The notes: generated by a model from the sequence alone, not told the origin. A DNA stretch of 21,125 bases from Olsenella uli (GCF_901212675.1 NZ_CAAKOQ010000050.1:70905-92029), one strand, 5' to 3'; positions 7,304 through 14,781 are shown, counted from the stretch's first letter. Numbers and translations: made by a program.

Positions 7304-7624
7304 ATGGAGGCCCAGATGAAGCGCGGCTTCCTCGAGGCCTGCGTGCTCGCGGCCGTCTCGGGCGAGGAGTCCTACGGCTACCAGATCGTGAGGGACGTGC
7401 CGGCGAGCATGGGGCTCACGGAGTCGACGCTCTACCCGCTGCTCAAGCGCCTCGAGAGGGCCGGGTGCATCACGGCGCGCTCGGCCGAGCACAACGGCCG
7501 GCTGCGGCGCTACTACCGCATCACGGACGAAGGCCGCGAGCGCATCGAGGGGTTCCTGGCCGAGTGGCCGTCCGTGCAGGAGATCTACGCATACGTTGAG
7601 GAGGCGCACCATGACGCGCGATGA
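7304..7624 (+). CDS. PadR-family transcriptional regulator
   Basis: This 106-residue protein is a PadR winged helix by sequence: KRGFLEACVLAAVSGEESYGYQIV, then GLTESTLYPLLKRLERAGCI as recognition region, then RRYYRITDEGRERIEGF as the wing. It is of the short subtype. The ATG at 7304 is preceded by GGGAGG; frames reaching further upstream run through the promoter. Its end overlaps the following DUF1700 gene by 14 bp. PadR/DUF1700 pairs commonly control membrane stress or ABC transporters, which fits the ABC genes that follow. Confidence 0.9.
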   Translation: MEAQMKRGFLEACVLAAVSGEESYGYQIVRDVPASMGLTESTLYPLLKRLERAGCITARSAEHNGRLRRYYRITDEGRERIEGFLAEWPSVQEIYAYVEEAHHDAR

Positions 7625-8510
7625 GTTCCTGGGCCGGCTGGGCGAGCTCTTGGCCTGCCTGTCGGAGGACCAGGTGGAGGAGACCAAGCAGTTCTACGCG
7701 GAGGCCATCGCCGACCGCATGGAGGACGGGATGTCCGAGGAGGAGGCCGTGGCCGCCATGGGAACGCCCGGCGAGGTGGCCGAGGCCACGCTCGACGACC
7801 TGCCCGCCGTGCCGCGCGCCATAGCCAAGACGCGCCGGCGCAGCAACGCGCTGCTGTGGGTGCTCGCCATCGTGGGATCGCCGGTGTGGGTGCCGCTTCT
7901 GCTGGCCTTCGCGGCGGTGGCCGTCACGGTCTACGTGTGCATTTGGGTGCTGGCGCTTTGCGTGTGGGTCATCGCCGCCTGCCTCGGGGCCGTGGGGGTC
8001 ACGAACCTCGCGCTCATGACGGTGGGTTTCAAGCTGGGGCTCATCCCGTACGCACTCGCGACGCTGGGCTGCGGCATCGCGCTTCTCGGCGCGGCGCTTC
8101 TCGTGGGCGCGGGCGCTTGGGCGGTCTCCAAGCAGATCGCGCGCCTTTCGGCGCTCTGGGCAAGAAAGGCGCTCTCCCCCTTCTGGAAGAGCCGGGGCGA
8201 GAAGAACGCCGAGGCCTCGGCTAGGACGGAGCGCGTCGCGGGCGTCATGGCCAGCGCGAAGAGGATCTACCTCGCCGTGGCGGGCGGACTCGTTGCCGCG
8301 GGCCTTGTCCTCGCGGGCATCGGATACGTGGCCTCGGGCTGCAATCCTGCCGTGTTCACGACGCAGCTTGACGCCCGCAGCGGGGAGATCGTTCTCGGCG
8401 GGGTCGAGGTGGAGGGTCCCATCGGTATGTACAACCTCGACCGCATCTTCGGGCTGGGAGACATCGACACCTCCGGCGTCGCCGCGCCCGAGGCCCCTGC
8501 GGCACCCTAA
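7611..8510 (+). CDS. DUF1700/HAAS-domain membrane protein
   Basis: The 299-residue protein starts with a helical HAAS-type domain (MTRDEFLGRLGELLACLSED, EEEAVAAMGTPGEVA, about residues 1-65). Hydrophobic segments follow near residues 80-110, 112-135 and 142-170, with another near 220-242, and then an extracytoplasmic-looking tail. Proteins of this kind are usually encoded beside PadR regulators and are thought to pass signals at the membrane; the exact role is unknown. The ATG at 7611 has GAGGAGG upstream and overlaps padR, so the two are coupled. A TTG at 7596 is a poorer start. Confidence 0.8.
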   Translation: MTRDEFLGRLGELLACLSEDQVEETKQFYAEAIADRMEDGMSEEEAVAAMGTPGEVAEATLDDLPAVPRAIAKTRRRSNALLWVLAIVGSPVWVPLLLAFAAVAVTVYVCIWVLALCVWVIAACLGAVGVTNLALMTVGFKLGLIPYALATLGCGIALLGAALLVGAGAWAVSKQIARLSALWARKALSPFWKSRGEKNAEASARTERVAGVMASAKRIYLAVAGGLVAAGLVLAGIGYVASGCNPAVFTTQLDARSGEIVLGGVEVEGPIGMYNLDRIFGLGDIDTSGVAAPEAPAAP

Positions 8511-8551
8511 GTACACGCGAGGCATCAGCGATTTGAGGAGGGAGGGCTGAG

Positions 8552-9568
8552 ATGATCATCCACTTCTCCGTGGGCTACGACCCAGAAAGCCCGCTGGTCC
8601 GCGAGTGCGACCTGCGCATTGACGAGGGCCGGGTCACGAGTATCGTCGGGGACAACGGATGCGGCAAGTCGACGGTTTACCGCACGCTCGCGGGTGAGGT
8701 GCCGCCCCTCTCCGGGGCGGTCCCGGGCGACCTGCCCGGGCGCTGCTGCACCGTCTCGGACCGCTCGAAGATCCCCGGCGAGGTGCTGGTCGGCGACATC
8801 GTCGACCTTGTCGGCAAGACCGGAATGGCGCGGCTCCGCTCCCGCTCGCGCATGGTCGCGGACGTCGTGGAGGGCCTCTCGGGGACGCGCGTCTCGAGGC
8901 TCAGCACGGGTCAGCGCCGCCTGCTCGAGATCGGCGTCTGCCTCTCCACGGGGCGGGACGTCCTCATGCTCGACGAGGCGCTCAGCGGCCTCGACTACCG
9001 GAGCCGCCAGGCGTGCATCGACGCCGTGCTCGCCCTCGAGGGGACGACCGTCCTCGCGACCTCGCACAACCTCGAGGACGTCCTCGCCCTCGGCGGCCGC
9101 ATCCTGTTCCTCGACGCGGAGGAGAGGGCCCTCGTCGAGTACCCGGGCGAGAGGACGGTGGAGGCGCTCCGCGCGTTCATGACGGAGCGGATGGAGACGA
9201 GGGGCGACGATGCCCTTGAGGGCGATACTGCTGTTCGAACTGCGGAGGATGTTGCGCGGCCGCACGGCGCTCGCCCTTGCGCTCGCTCTCGGCACCCTCC
9301 TCGCGATGTGCGCGATGCTCTCCGCCCCGTACGCGACGCAGAGCGGGCTCGCGCTGCCGGGCGCGGTGGCGCTCGTCTACCACTCGGTGCTCTCGCAGTT
9401 CGGCTTCATCGTACTAGGGACCATCTATTGCTACGCTTTCGCCCGCGACTTCGACGGGACGTGGCGCTTCTACGCCCAGGCGGGCGTGGCCCCTCGCCGT
9501 GCCGTCCTTGCGCGGCTCGCACTCCTCTCGCTGTTCTCCGTCATCGCTGCGGCGGCGATGTACCTTGA
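8552..9568 (+). CDS. ABC transporter ATPase with out-of-frame C-terminal extension
   Basis: Residues 1 to about 215 form a normal small ABC ATPase: Walker A GDNGCGKST (33-41), signature LSTGQRRL, Walker B DVLMLDEALSGLD and H-loop TSHNLED. GGAGGGAGGG precedes the ATG. After about residue 215 the frame turns Arg/Pro-rich and runs 359 bases inside the permease gene in another frame, stopping at 9568. A +1 shift near 9205 would end it at TGA within ATGCCCTTGA, overlapping the permease start, which is the usual arrangement. A one-base indel near the GGGG at 9202-9205 is therefore likely. It should energise the ABC permease behind it. Part of the PadR-regulated operon. Confidence 0.7.
   Translation: MIIHFSVGYDPESPLVRECDLRIDEGRVTSIVGDNGCGKSTVYRTLAGEVPPLSGAVPGDLPGRCCTVSDRSKIPGEVLVGDIVDLVGKTGMARLRSRSRMVADVVEGLSGTRVSRLSTGQRRLLEIGVCLSTGRDVLMLDEALSGLDYRSRQACIDAVLALEGTTVLATSHNLEDVLALGGRILFLDAEERALVEYPGERTVEALRAFMTERMETRGDDALEGDTAVRTAEDVARPHGARPCARSRHPPRDVRDALRPVRDAERARAAGRGGARLPLGALAVRLHRTRDHLLLRFRPRLRRDVALLRPGGRGPSPCRPCAARTPLAVLRHRCGGDVP
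9210..9565 (+). pseudogene. ABC-2-like permease, 3' end missing
   Basis: From the ATG at 9210 (GAGGGG upstream) the frame encodes ILLFELRRMLRGR and three hydrophobic segments (about residues 17-42, 50-75 and 98-118), typical of the start of an ABC-2 permease. About 118 residues are credible. Beyond 9565 the frame reads the antisense of the integrase gene and ends at 9668. The family normally has 230 or more residues and six membrane helices, so roughly half is missing. Without it the partner ATPase probably has no working transporter. Confidence 0.7.
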
Positions 9569-9989
9569 AGAAGCGATGGTCCTTTGCAACGGTGTCGGCG
9601 ACGAGGCCGTCCGCGAGCAGGGCTGCCTGCACGTCCATGACGTTCTCCGGCGTTATCTCTTCGATTGAGTAGCCCTCGAGATAGCGCGCGAGATGCTTGA
9701 TGGAGCTGCGGTAGTTGGTCGCGGTGCTCGCCTCTATCTGCTGGGAGCGCTCGCGCTCGTCAACGTAATCCAACATGTACGCAATGAGCTCGCGACTTGA
9801 GGCGCCGTCGCCGTCCTGCTCGATCAGCTCCCTTCTGATGTCCTCCATGATGAGGGTCGCGGCTCGGCGAGAGGTCGCTTCGAACGATCTGGTTACGATG
9901 CTCGAGCCGTTTCTATCGGTCCGGCAGAAGCGTGCCTGCCAGTGTCCCTTGCTTCGCTCGCGCAGGCTTCCTTTCGAGTAAGTTGCCAT
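9561..9989 (-). pseudogene. Tyrosine integrase, N-terminal half only
   Basis: The ATG at 9989 begins MATYSKGSLRERSKGHWQAR, an arm-binding N-terminal domain of phage-type integrases. A SAM-like core-binding domain follows (about residues 65-142, with IEASTATNYRSSIKHLARYL). Integrase-like sequence ends at VAKDHRFFK, near 9564; the following frame to 9414 is antisense of the permease. The catalytic R-H-R-Y domain is absent, so it cannot recombine DNA. Its place beside attR, reading inward, identifies it as the element's own integrase. Confidence 0.85.
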
Positions 9990-10010
9990 TGAGACCAGCT
10001 CCCGAATGTC

Positions 10011-10051
10011 TGTCCAAATGAATGATGGCTGCTGTCCAAACGCTGTCCAAA
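10011..10051 (+). repeat. Right triplet of TGTCCAAA, candidate integrase arm sites
   Basis: TGTCCAAA occurs at 10011, 10033 and 10044 (spacings 22 and 11 bp), and an inverted TTTGGAC follows at 10056. They lie between the integrase start and attR and mirror the triplet inside attL. Confidence 0.6.
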
Positions 10052-10199
10052 ATAGGTTTGGACTCACCGTAACGGACGGCCTGTCTGGAATCATAGAGAA
10101 TCAGAAAAGCCGAGATAGACGGACCAATCGGACGCTCTGGATGCATGAAGTGTGAAGATTGATTCACTGGAAAACGCCTGTTGACGGAGCGGCAGGGCG

Positions 10200-10244
10200 C
10201 TGACACGGAAGAGGTCACAAGTTCAAATCTTGTAACGCCCACCA
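10200..10244 (+). repeat. attR (duplicated 3' half of tRNA-Val)
   Basis: This is a 45-bp exact copy of 2744-2788. The sequence before it does not form a tRNA 5' half, so it is a remnant and not a gene. Confidence 0.9.
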
Positions 10245-10252
10245 CAAAAGAC

Positions 10253-10292
10253 GCAGGCCAGAGGCTATGTCCTCTGGCCTGCTTTTCTTTTT
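10253..10292 (+). terminator. Original tRNA-Val terminator beyond attR
   Basis: A 12-bp perfect stem (GCAGGCCAGAGG with CCTCTGGCCTGC) and a 6-nt loop are followed by TTTTCTTTTT. It lies 9 nt after the duplicated CCA, as expected for the tRNA terminator before insertion. Confidence 0.85.
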
Positions 10293-10371
10293 GGACGCCA
10301 TAACTTGTCCCCGGAAGTCCGGCCTTCCCACTCTCATTTAGAGCAGACAGCCCCCAGAGGCACGCCTGACG

Positions 10372-10383
10372 CCCCCCCCCCCC
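10372..10383. repeat. Run of twelve C upstream of pfk
   Basis: A 12-base homopolymer about 100 bp before the pfk start and 20 bp upstream of a weak candidate -35 (TTCATC, 10403-10408; TGTAGA at 10425-10430). Tracts of this length often vary in length. Confidence 0.7.
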
Positions 10384-10485
10384 ACCCCAACGCAACAGGC
10401 AGTTCATCGCCAGTTGTGCGAGACTGTAGACATGTACGCTTCATCGCCGCGCCCCTGGCGCGACCCTCGCGAAAGGGGCAAGCAC

Positions 10486-11565
10486 ATGCTCAGAATCGGA
10501 CTGCTCACGAGCGGCGGCGACTGCCAGGCGCTCAACGCCACCATGCGCGGCATCGTCAAGACCATCCTCAACAAGGCCAAGGAGCCCGTGGAGATCTGGG
10601 GCATCGAGGACGGCTACCAGGGCCTCATCTACGGCCGCTGGCGCAAGATGGAGTGGCGCGACTTCTCCGGCGTGCTCACGCAGGGCGGCACCATCCTCGG
10701 CACGAGCCGCACCCCGTTCAAGTACCTCGACCAGCCCGAGGCCGATGGCGTGGACAAGGTACCCGCCATGAAGAAGAACTACAAGAAGCTCAAGCTCGAC
10801 TGCCTGTTCATGCTGGGCGGCAACGGCTCCACCAAGACGGCCAACCGCCTCTCCAAGGAGGGCCTCAACGTCATCGCGCTGCCCAAGACCATCGACAACG
10901 ACACCTGGGGCACCGACATCACCTTTGGCTTCACAAGCGCCATTGACGTGGCCACCCGCTGCATCGACGACATCCACACCACAGCCAGCAGCCACGGCCG
11001 CGTCTTCGTGGTCGAGATCATGGGCCACAAGGTGGGCTGGATTCCCCTGTACGCGGGCGTCGCCGGCGGTGCCGACGTCATCCTCATCCCTGAGATCCCC
11101 TACGACATGGACAACGTCGTGGAGGCCATCGAGCGTCGCGAACGCGACGGCGGGCGATTCGCCATCGTGGCGGTGGCCGAGGGAGCCATCACCAAGGAGG
11201 AGGCCGCGATGCCCAAGAAGGCCTACAAGAAGAAGGTCGCGGCACGCGTACAGCCGAGCGTTGCCTATGACATCGCCGAGGAGATCGCCCGGCGCACCGA
11301 CCGCGAGGTGCGTGTGGCCGTGCCCGGGCACACCCAGCGCGGTGGTGCCCCCGACGCACAGGACCGCATCTTCGCCACGCAGTGCGGCGTGGAGGCCGCC
11401 CTCGCCTGCCTCAGGGGTGACTTTGGCGTCATGATCGCGAAAGTTGACGACAAGATGTGCCACGTGCCGCTCGCAAGCGTCGCCGGCAAGCTCAAGTACG
11501 TCGACCCCGAGGGCGACCTCGTACGCGAGGCCAAGGCGCTCGGCATCTCATTTGGCGACGAGTAG
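10486..11565 (+). CDS. pfkA: 6-phosphofructokinase (PfkA superfamily)
   Basis: This 359-residue glycolytic enzyme makes fructose 1,6-bisphosphate from fructose 6-phosphate. It begins MLRIGLLTSGGDCQALNATM, with the PfkA glycine-rich loop. Phosphoryl-donor motifs are GGNGS (111-115), where Gly favours ATP, and PKTIDND (133-139), where Lys is typical of pyrophosphate enzymes and of some ATP enzymes. MGHKVGW and GHTQRGG are the substrate-binding motifs. The frame opens at 10414, but the ATG at 10486 has GAAAGGGG upstream and starts the conserved fold. Donor specificity cannot be settled by eye. A related C-terminal fragment lies at 18561-18770. Confidence 0.9.
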   Translation: MLRIGLLTSGGDCQALNATMRGIVKTILNKAKEPVEIWGIEDGYQGLIYGRWRKMEWRDFSGVLTQGGTILGTSRTPFKYLDQPEADGVDKVPAMKKNYKKLKLDCLFMLGGNGSTKTANRLSKEGLNVIALPKTIDNDTWGTDITFGFTSAIDVATRCIDDIHTTASSHGRVFVVEIMGHKVGWIPLYAGVAGGADVILIPEIPYDMDNVVEAIERRERDGGRFAIVAVAEGAITKEEAAMPKKAYKKKVAARVQPSVAYDIAEEIARRTDREVRVAVPGHTQRGGAPDAQDRIFATQCGVEAALACLRGDFGVMIAKVDDKMCHVPLASVAGKLKYVDPEGDLVREAKALGISFGDE

Positions 11566-11590
11566 GCGCTCGCCTACCCCGCGTCTGTCC

Positions 11591-11623
11591 ACCTGACATT
11601 CCCCTCCGAGGGGAATGTCAGGT
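11591..11623. repeat. Perfect 33-bp palindrome after pfk
   Basis: 16-bp perfect arms (ACCTGACATTCCCCTC and its complement) flank a single central C. A near copy lies at 11690-11718. It follows the pfk stop by 25 bp, so it may act as an mRNA 3'-end hairpin, although no T-run follows. Confidence 0.85.
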
Positions 11624-11640
11624 TCCTGGGCCAGCCATTG

Positions 11641-11683
11641 AAAGGCCGCCTGACCCCCTTGCGGGAATGCCAGACGGCCTTTT
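11641..11683. terminator. Bidirectional terminator between pfk and the Mg operon
   Basis: The stem AAAGGCCG/CGGCCTTT extends inward through CTG/CAG, and TTTT lies on the plus side and AAA on the other. It lies between the convergent pfk (plus) and Mg operon (minus), centred between two related palindromes. Confidence 0.75.
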
Positions 11684-11689
11684 GCGTGC

Positions 11690-11718
11690 GTGGCATTCCC
11701 CTCGGAGGGGAATGTCAC
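11690..11718. repeat. Second palindrome, near copy of 11591-11623
   Basis: 14-bp arms with one mismatch (G-U in RNA) flank a central G. The core CATTCCCCTC/GAGGGGAATG is shared with the first palindrome. It lies just past the stop of the microprotein gene on the minus strand. Confidence 0.8.
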
Positions 11719-11722
11719 GGGC

Positions 11723-11869
11723 CTACCTACGCTTCGGCAGGCACCAGCACACGAGGTTCATCGCCACGATGAGCAGCACCACAACCACCAGCGCCACCCA
11801 GAATCCCATGTTGAGGCCAAGCCAGTCCTCGCGTCCGAACACGCTCAGCCATAGGCTCTTCCAATCCAT
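11723..11869 (-). CDS. 48-residue single-pass membrane microprotein of the Mg operon
   Basis: The ATG at 11869 is preceded by GAGAGGAG 7 bases upstream, a strong ribosome site. The peptide starts MDWKSLWLSVFGREDW, has one hydrophobic helix at about residues 21-44 (GFWVALVVVVLLIVAMNLV) and ends in basic PKRR. The positive-inside rule puts the C-terminus in the cytoplasm. It follows mgtA by 94 bp on the same strand. Small membrane proteins such as MgtS and MgtR are known to stabilise or destroy enterobacterial Mg2+ ATPases; an analogous role is plausible, although I see no sequence relation. It is too short for ordinary gene finding, but the ribosome site and clean membrane helix make it credible. 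Confidence 0.7.
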   Translation of the reverse strand: MDWKSLWLSVFGREDWLGLNMGFWVALVVVVLLIVAMNLVCWCLPKRR

Positions 11870-11963
11870 GTCAACTCCTCTCGAGTCGGTCGGTCATACG
11901 CATTTGAGGGAGGACGGGGTGGTTCGACCGGACGTGACATAATCCCCGCCCTCATGACACGCC

Positions 11964-14756
11964 CTACAGAAGCTCGCCGTAGTGGCGCACGTAGGCCTTC
12001 TTGATGCTCGTCGCGAGCGCCATGTACGCTAGGATGCACGGGATGAGGAAGGCGAAGTACAGCCGCGGCGGCGCGACAAACCCCAGCACGGCACCGAGCG
12101 GCGTGAACGGGATGATCGTGAGCACCGCGATACCTGCCGCCGTCAGCAGCGTCACCGGGGCCGAGGCATGGCTCTGGATGAAGGGCAGCTTGGGCGTGCG
12201 GATCATGTGGATCACAAGCGTCTGGCTCCACATCGACTCGATGAACCAGCCGGCCTGGAAGAGGCCGATGTAGGCCATCCGCATGGCCTCGAGCTGGCCG
12301 CCAGCGAAGTGGGCACCAAGGTCGTTGAACAGGACACCACCAGAGACCACCATCGGGCAGAACACGAAGTACATGAAGATGTACGTCAGGAAGTCGAACA
12401 CCGAGCTCGTGGGGCCCAGCCACAGCATGAACTTGCCCACGCTCGAGGCGTCCCACGTGCGCGGCCTGGCGATGAACTCCTCGTCAACGTTGTCCCACGG
12501 GATGGCCGTGCACGACAGGTCATAGATGAGGTTCAGGAAGATCAGGTGCACGCTCTCCATGGGCAAAAACGGCAGCAGCGAGCTGGCTGCGAGCACCGAG
12601 AACATGTTGCCAAAGTTGGAGCTCGCCGTCATCTTGATGTACTTGATCATGTTGGCGTAGGTCTTGCGCCCCTCGATGATGCCCTGCTCGAGCACGCCGA
12701 GGTCCTTTTCCAGCAAGATGATATCGGCCGACTCCTTGGCCACGTCCACCGCCGTGTCCACCGAGATGCCGATGTCGGCCGCCTTCATGGCCGCGGCGTC
12801 GTTGATGCCGTCGCCCATGAAGCCCACGGTGTGACCGCAGCGCTCGCGCAGCACGCTCACGATGCGGGCCTTCTGGTCGGGCGTGAGCTTGGCGAACACG
12901 TCCACATCCTCGACCGCGTCGGCAAGCTCGTCGTCGCTCATGACCTCGATGTCGCTGCCCAGCAGCATGTCGCGCACCTCGAGGCCCACCTGCGCGCACA
13001 CGGTCTTGGTGACCTTGTCGTTGTCGCCCGTGAGCACCTTCGTGGTGACCCCATGGCGAGCCAGCGCCTCGATGGCCGCGGGCGTCGACTCCTTGGGCGG
13101 GTCCAGGAAGGCCAGGTAGCCCATCAGCACCATGTCACACTCGTCGGCCACGCCAAAGGCTCCCACCGGCGACGGGTCGCTCTTCTGGGCGAGCGCAAGC
13201 ACGCGGAAGCCCTTCTCGTTGAGGCCGTCCACGGTGGATAGGATGCGCTGCCGCAGCGCATCGGTGAGCGGCTTCACGCCCCCGTCGCACTCCACGAAGG
13301 AGCAGATTGCGAGCATCTCCTCGACGGCGCCCTTCGTGACCATCTGGGTCTTCCCCGCCCGATTGCGTACCACGGTGGTGAGGCGACGACGGGTGAAGTC
13401 GAACGGGATCTCGTCGACCTTCTCGTAGTTCTCGGAGAGGTCCGTAAGCGAGGCGTCGGCCGCCTCCTCCTGCTCGGTCTTGCGAATGATCGCGAGGTCC
13501 ATGAGGTTCTTGTAGCCGGTCTGGAAGTAGCTGTTGAGATAGGCGTGGCGCAGCACGCGTGCGTCGTCCTCGCCGTTCACGTTGAGATGGTACTCGAGCA
13601 CTACCTCGTCGCGGGTGAGCGTACCGGTCTTGTCGCAGCACAGCACGTCGATGGCGCCAAAGTTCTGGATCGAGTTGAGGTTCTTCACGATCGTGCGCTT
13701 CTTGCTCATCGCCATGGCGCCCTTGGCCAGGCACGTCGTCACGATCATCGGCAGCATCTCGGGCGTGAGGCCCACGGCGATGGAGATCGCGAACAGGAAC
13801 GCCTCGAGCCAGTTGCCCTTCGTGACGCCATTGATGACGAACACCAGCGGCACCATGACACACATGAAGCGAATGAGCACCCACGAGACGGCGTTCACGC
13901 CCTTGGCGAAACTCGTCTCGGCGGCGTCGCCCGCCACCGCCGTGGCCATCGAGCCAAACAGCGTATGGTCGCCCACGCACACGACCACGGCCGTGGCGCT
14001 GCCCGAGATGACGTTCGTGCCCATGAGCGCGATGTTGGTGTACTCGGTCACGGCCTGGCCGCCGGCGCATACGAGCGCCGTCTTCTCGACCGGCTCGCTC
14101 TCGCCCGTGAGGCCCGACTGGCTCACGAACAGGTCCTTGGCCGAGAGGATACGCACGTCGGCCGGGATCATGTCGCCCGCCGAGAGGTGCACGATGTCGC
14201 CCACCACGAGGTCGTCCATGGGAATCTCGAGCTTGTCGGTGTGACCGTCACTCTCATCGTCGACGTAGCGGAAGACCGTGCAGGTGGTCGTGATCATGGC
14301 CAGCAGCCGCGCGGCCGCGTCGCCGCTGCGCGACTCCTGCACGAACCGCAGGACGCCCGAGATGAGCACCATCGTGAGGATGATCACGACGGTCATGCAG
14401 TCGAGGTCCTCCGGCGTGTTGCCGAACATCGACCACAGCGGGAAGATGATGTCGGTAACGGTCGAGACACCGGCGAGGAAGAAGAGGATGGCCGTGAACG
14501 GGTTGATGAACGCCTCCGCGATCCGCTTCGCCAGCGGCGCCTGACGCTCGTGATGCACCTCGTTGGTGCCAAACTTGTCCCGACTGATGAGCACGGCCTC
14601 GTCACTGAGCCCGCCCATGTGGGCTTGCAGGCCACGTAGTACTTCCCTGGTTGAGTTGGTTGCCGCATATTCGACGCGGCGGTTCTGCTCTTCGCGGACG
14701 AGCGCGCGCTCGCGCTCGATCGCGCGGCGGCGGGCCGCTACACGGTTGCTCTTCAT
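11964..14756 (-). CDS. mgtA: Magnesium-importing P-type ATPase (MgtA/MgtB, type IIIB)
   Basis: The 930-residue membrane ATPase has TGES (217-220), the M4 motif TPEMLP (331-336), the phosphorylated Asp375 in DKTGT, the KGA nucleotide site, TGD near 577 and GDGIND (648-653). M6 carries LNLIYDLSCTAIPWDNVD, close to the MgtA consensus. About ten membrane helices are expected, with Mg2+ moving inward. The start at 14756 has GGGGAGG upstream; the frame stays open above it, and an ATG at 14840 would add 28 acidic/proline-rich residues (see regulatory entries). It lies downstream of the winged-helix gene in the same direction, with its own leader of about 350 bp, so it may be both operonic and separately regulated. 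Confidence 0.92.
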   Translation of the reverse strand: MKSNRVAARRRAIERERALVREEQNRRVEYAATNSTREVLRGLQAHMGGLSDEAVLISRDKFGTNEVHHERQAPLAKRIAEAFINPFTAILFFLAGVSTVTDIIFPLWSMFGNTPEDLDCMTVVIILTMVLISGVLRFVQESRSGDAAARLLAMITTTCTVFRYVDDESDGHTDKLEIPMDDLVVGDIVHLSAGDMIPADVRILSAKDLFVSQSGLTGESEPVEKTALVCAGGQAVTEYTNIALMGTNVISGSATAVVVCVGDHTLFGSMATAVAGDAAETSFAKGVNAVSWVLIRFMCVMVPLVFVINGVTKGNWLEAFLFAISIAVGLTPEMLPMIVTTCLAKGAMAMSKKRTIVKNLNSIQNFGAIDVLCCDKTGTLTRDEVVLEYHLNVNGEDDARVLRHAYLNSYFQTGYKNLMDLAIIRKTEQEEAADASLTDLSENYEKVDEIPFDFTRRRLTTVVRNRAGKTQMVTKGAVEEMLAICSFVECDGGVKPLTDALRQRILSTVDGLNEKGFRVLALAQKSDPSPVGAFGVADECDMVLMGYLAFLDPPKESTPAAIEALARHGVTTKVLTGDNDKVTKTVCAQVGLEVRDMLLGSDIEVMSDDELADAVEDVDVFAKLTPDQKARIVSVLRERCGHTVGFMGDGINDAAAMKAADIGISVDTAVDVAKESADIILLEKDLGVLEQGIIEGRKTYANMIKYIKMTASSNFGNMFSVLAASSLLPFLPMESVHLIFLNLIYDLSCTAIPWDNVDEEFIARPRTWDASSVGKFMLWLGPTSSVFDFLTYIFMYFVFCPMVVSGGVLFNDLGAHFAGGQLEAMRMAYIGLFQAGWFIESMWSQTLVIHMIRTPKLPFIQSHASAPVTLLTAAGIAVLTIIPFTPLGAVLGFVAPPRLYFAFLIPCILAYMALATSIKKAYVRHYGELL

Positions 14757-14781
14757 CGCTACCTCCCCCGTGACGGATGGT

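Larger units (their letters stand above)
2744..10244. mobile_element. Decayed integrative element inserted in tRNA-Val
   Basis: A perfect 45-bp direct repeat of the tRNA 3' half bounds this segment (2744-2788 and 10200-10244), giving 7,456 bp from attL to attR. A tyrosine-integrase gene pointing inward sits next to attR, the classical arrangement. TGTCCAAA triplets lie inside both ends. Cargo includes an Abi/HEPN protein, an ABC exporter with an XRE regulator, and a PadR-DUF1700-ABC module. The integrase lacks its catalytic domain and no excisionase is seen, so the element is probably immobile. The central genes could be a later insertion or the result of a deletion that fused two regions near 9565. 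Confidence 0.75.

Noticed and set aside
10200..10244. Second tRNA-Val gene
   Set aside because: Only the 3' half is present; the preceding bases form neither acceptor, D arm nor 5' anticodon stem.
10441..11463. 340-codon minus-strand frame opposite pfk
   Set aside because: Shadow of a conserved gene, rich in Val/Gly/Asp/His without motifs.
12168..14639. Long plus-strand frames opposite mgtA
   Set aside because: His/Arg/Glu-rich shadows of a gene with all P-type ATPase motifs.
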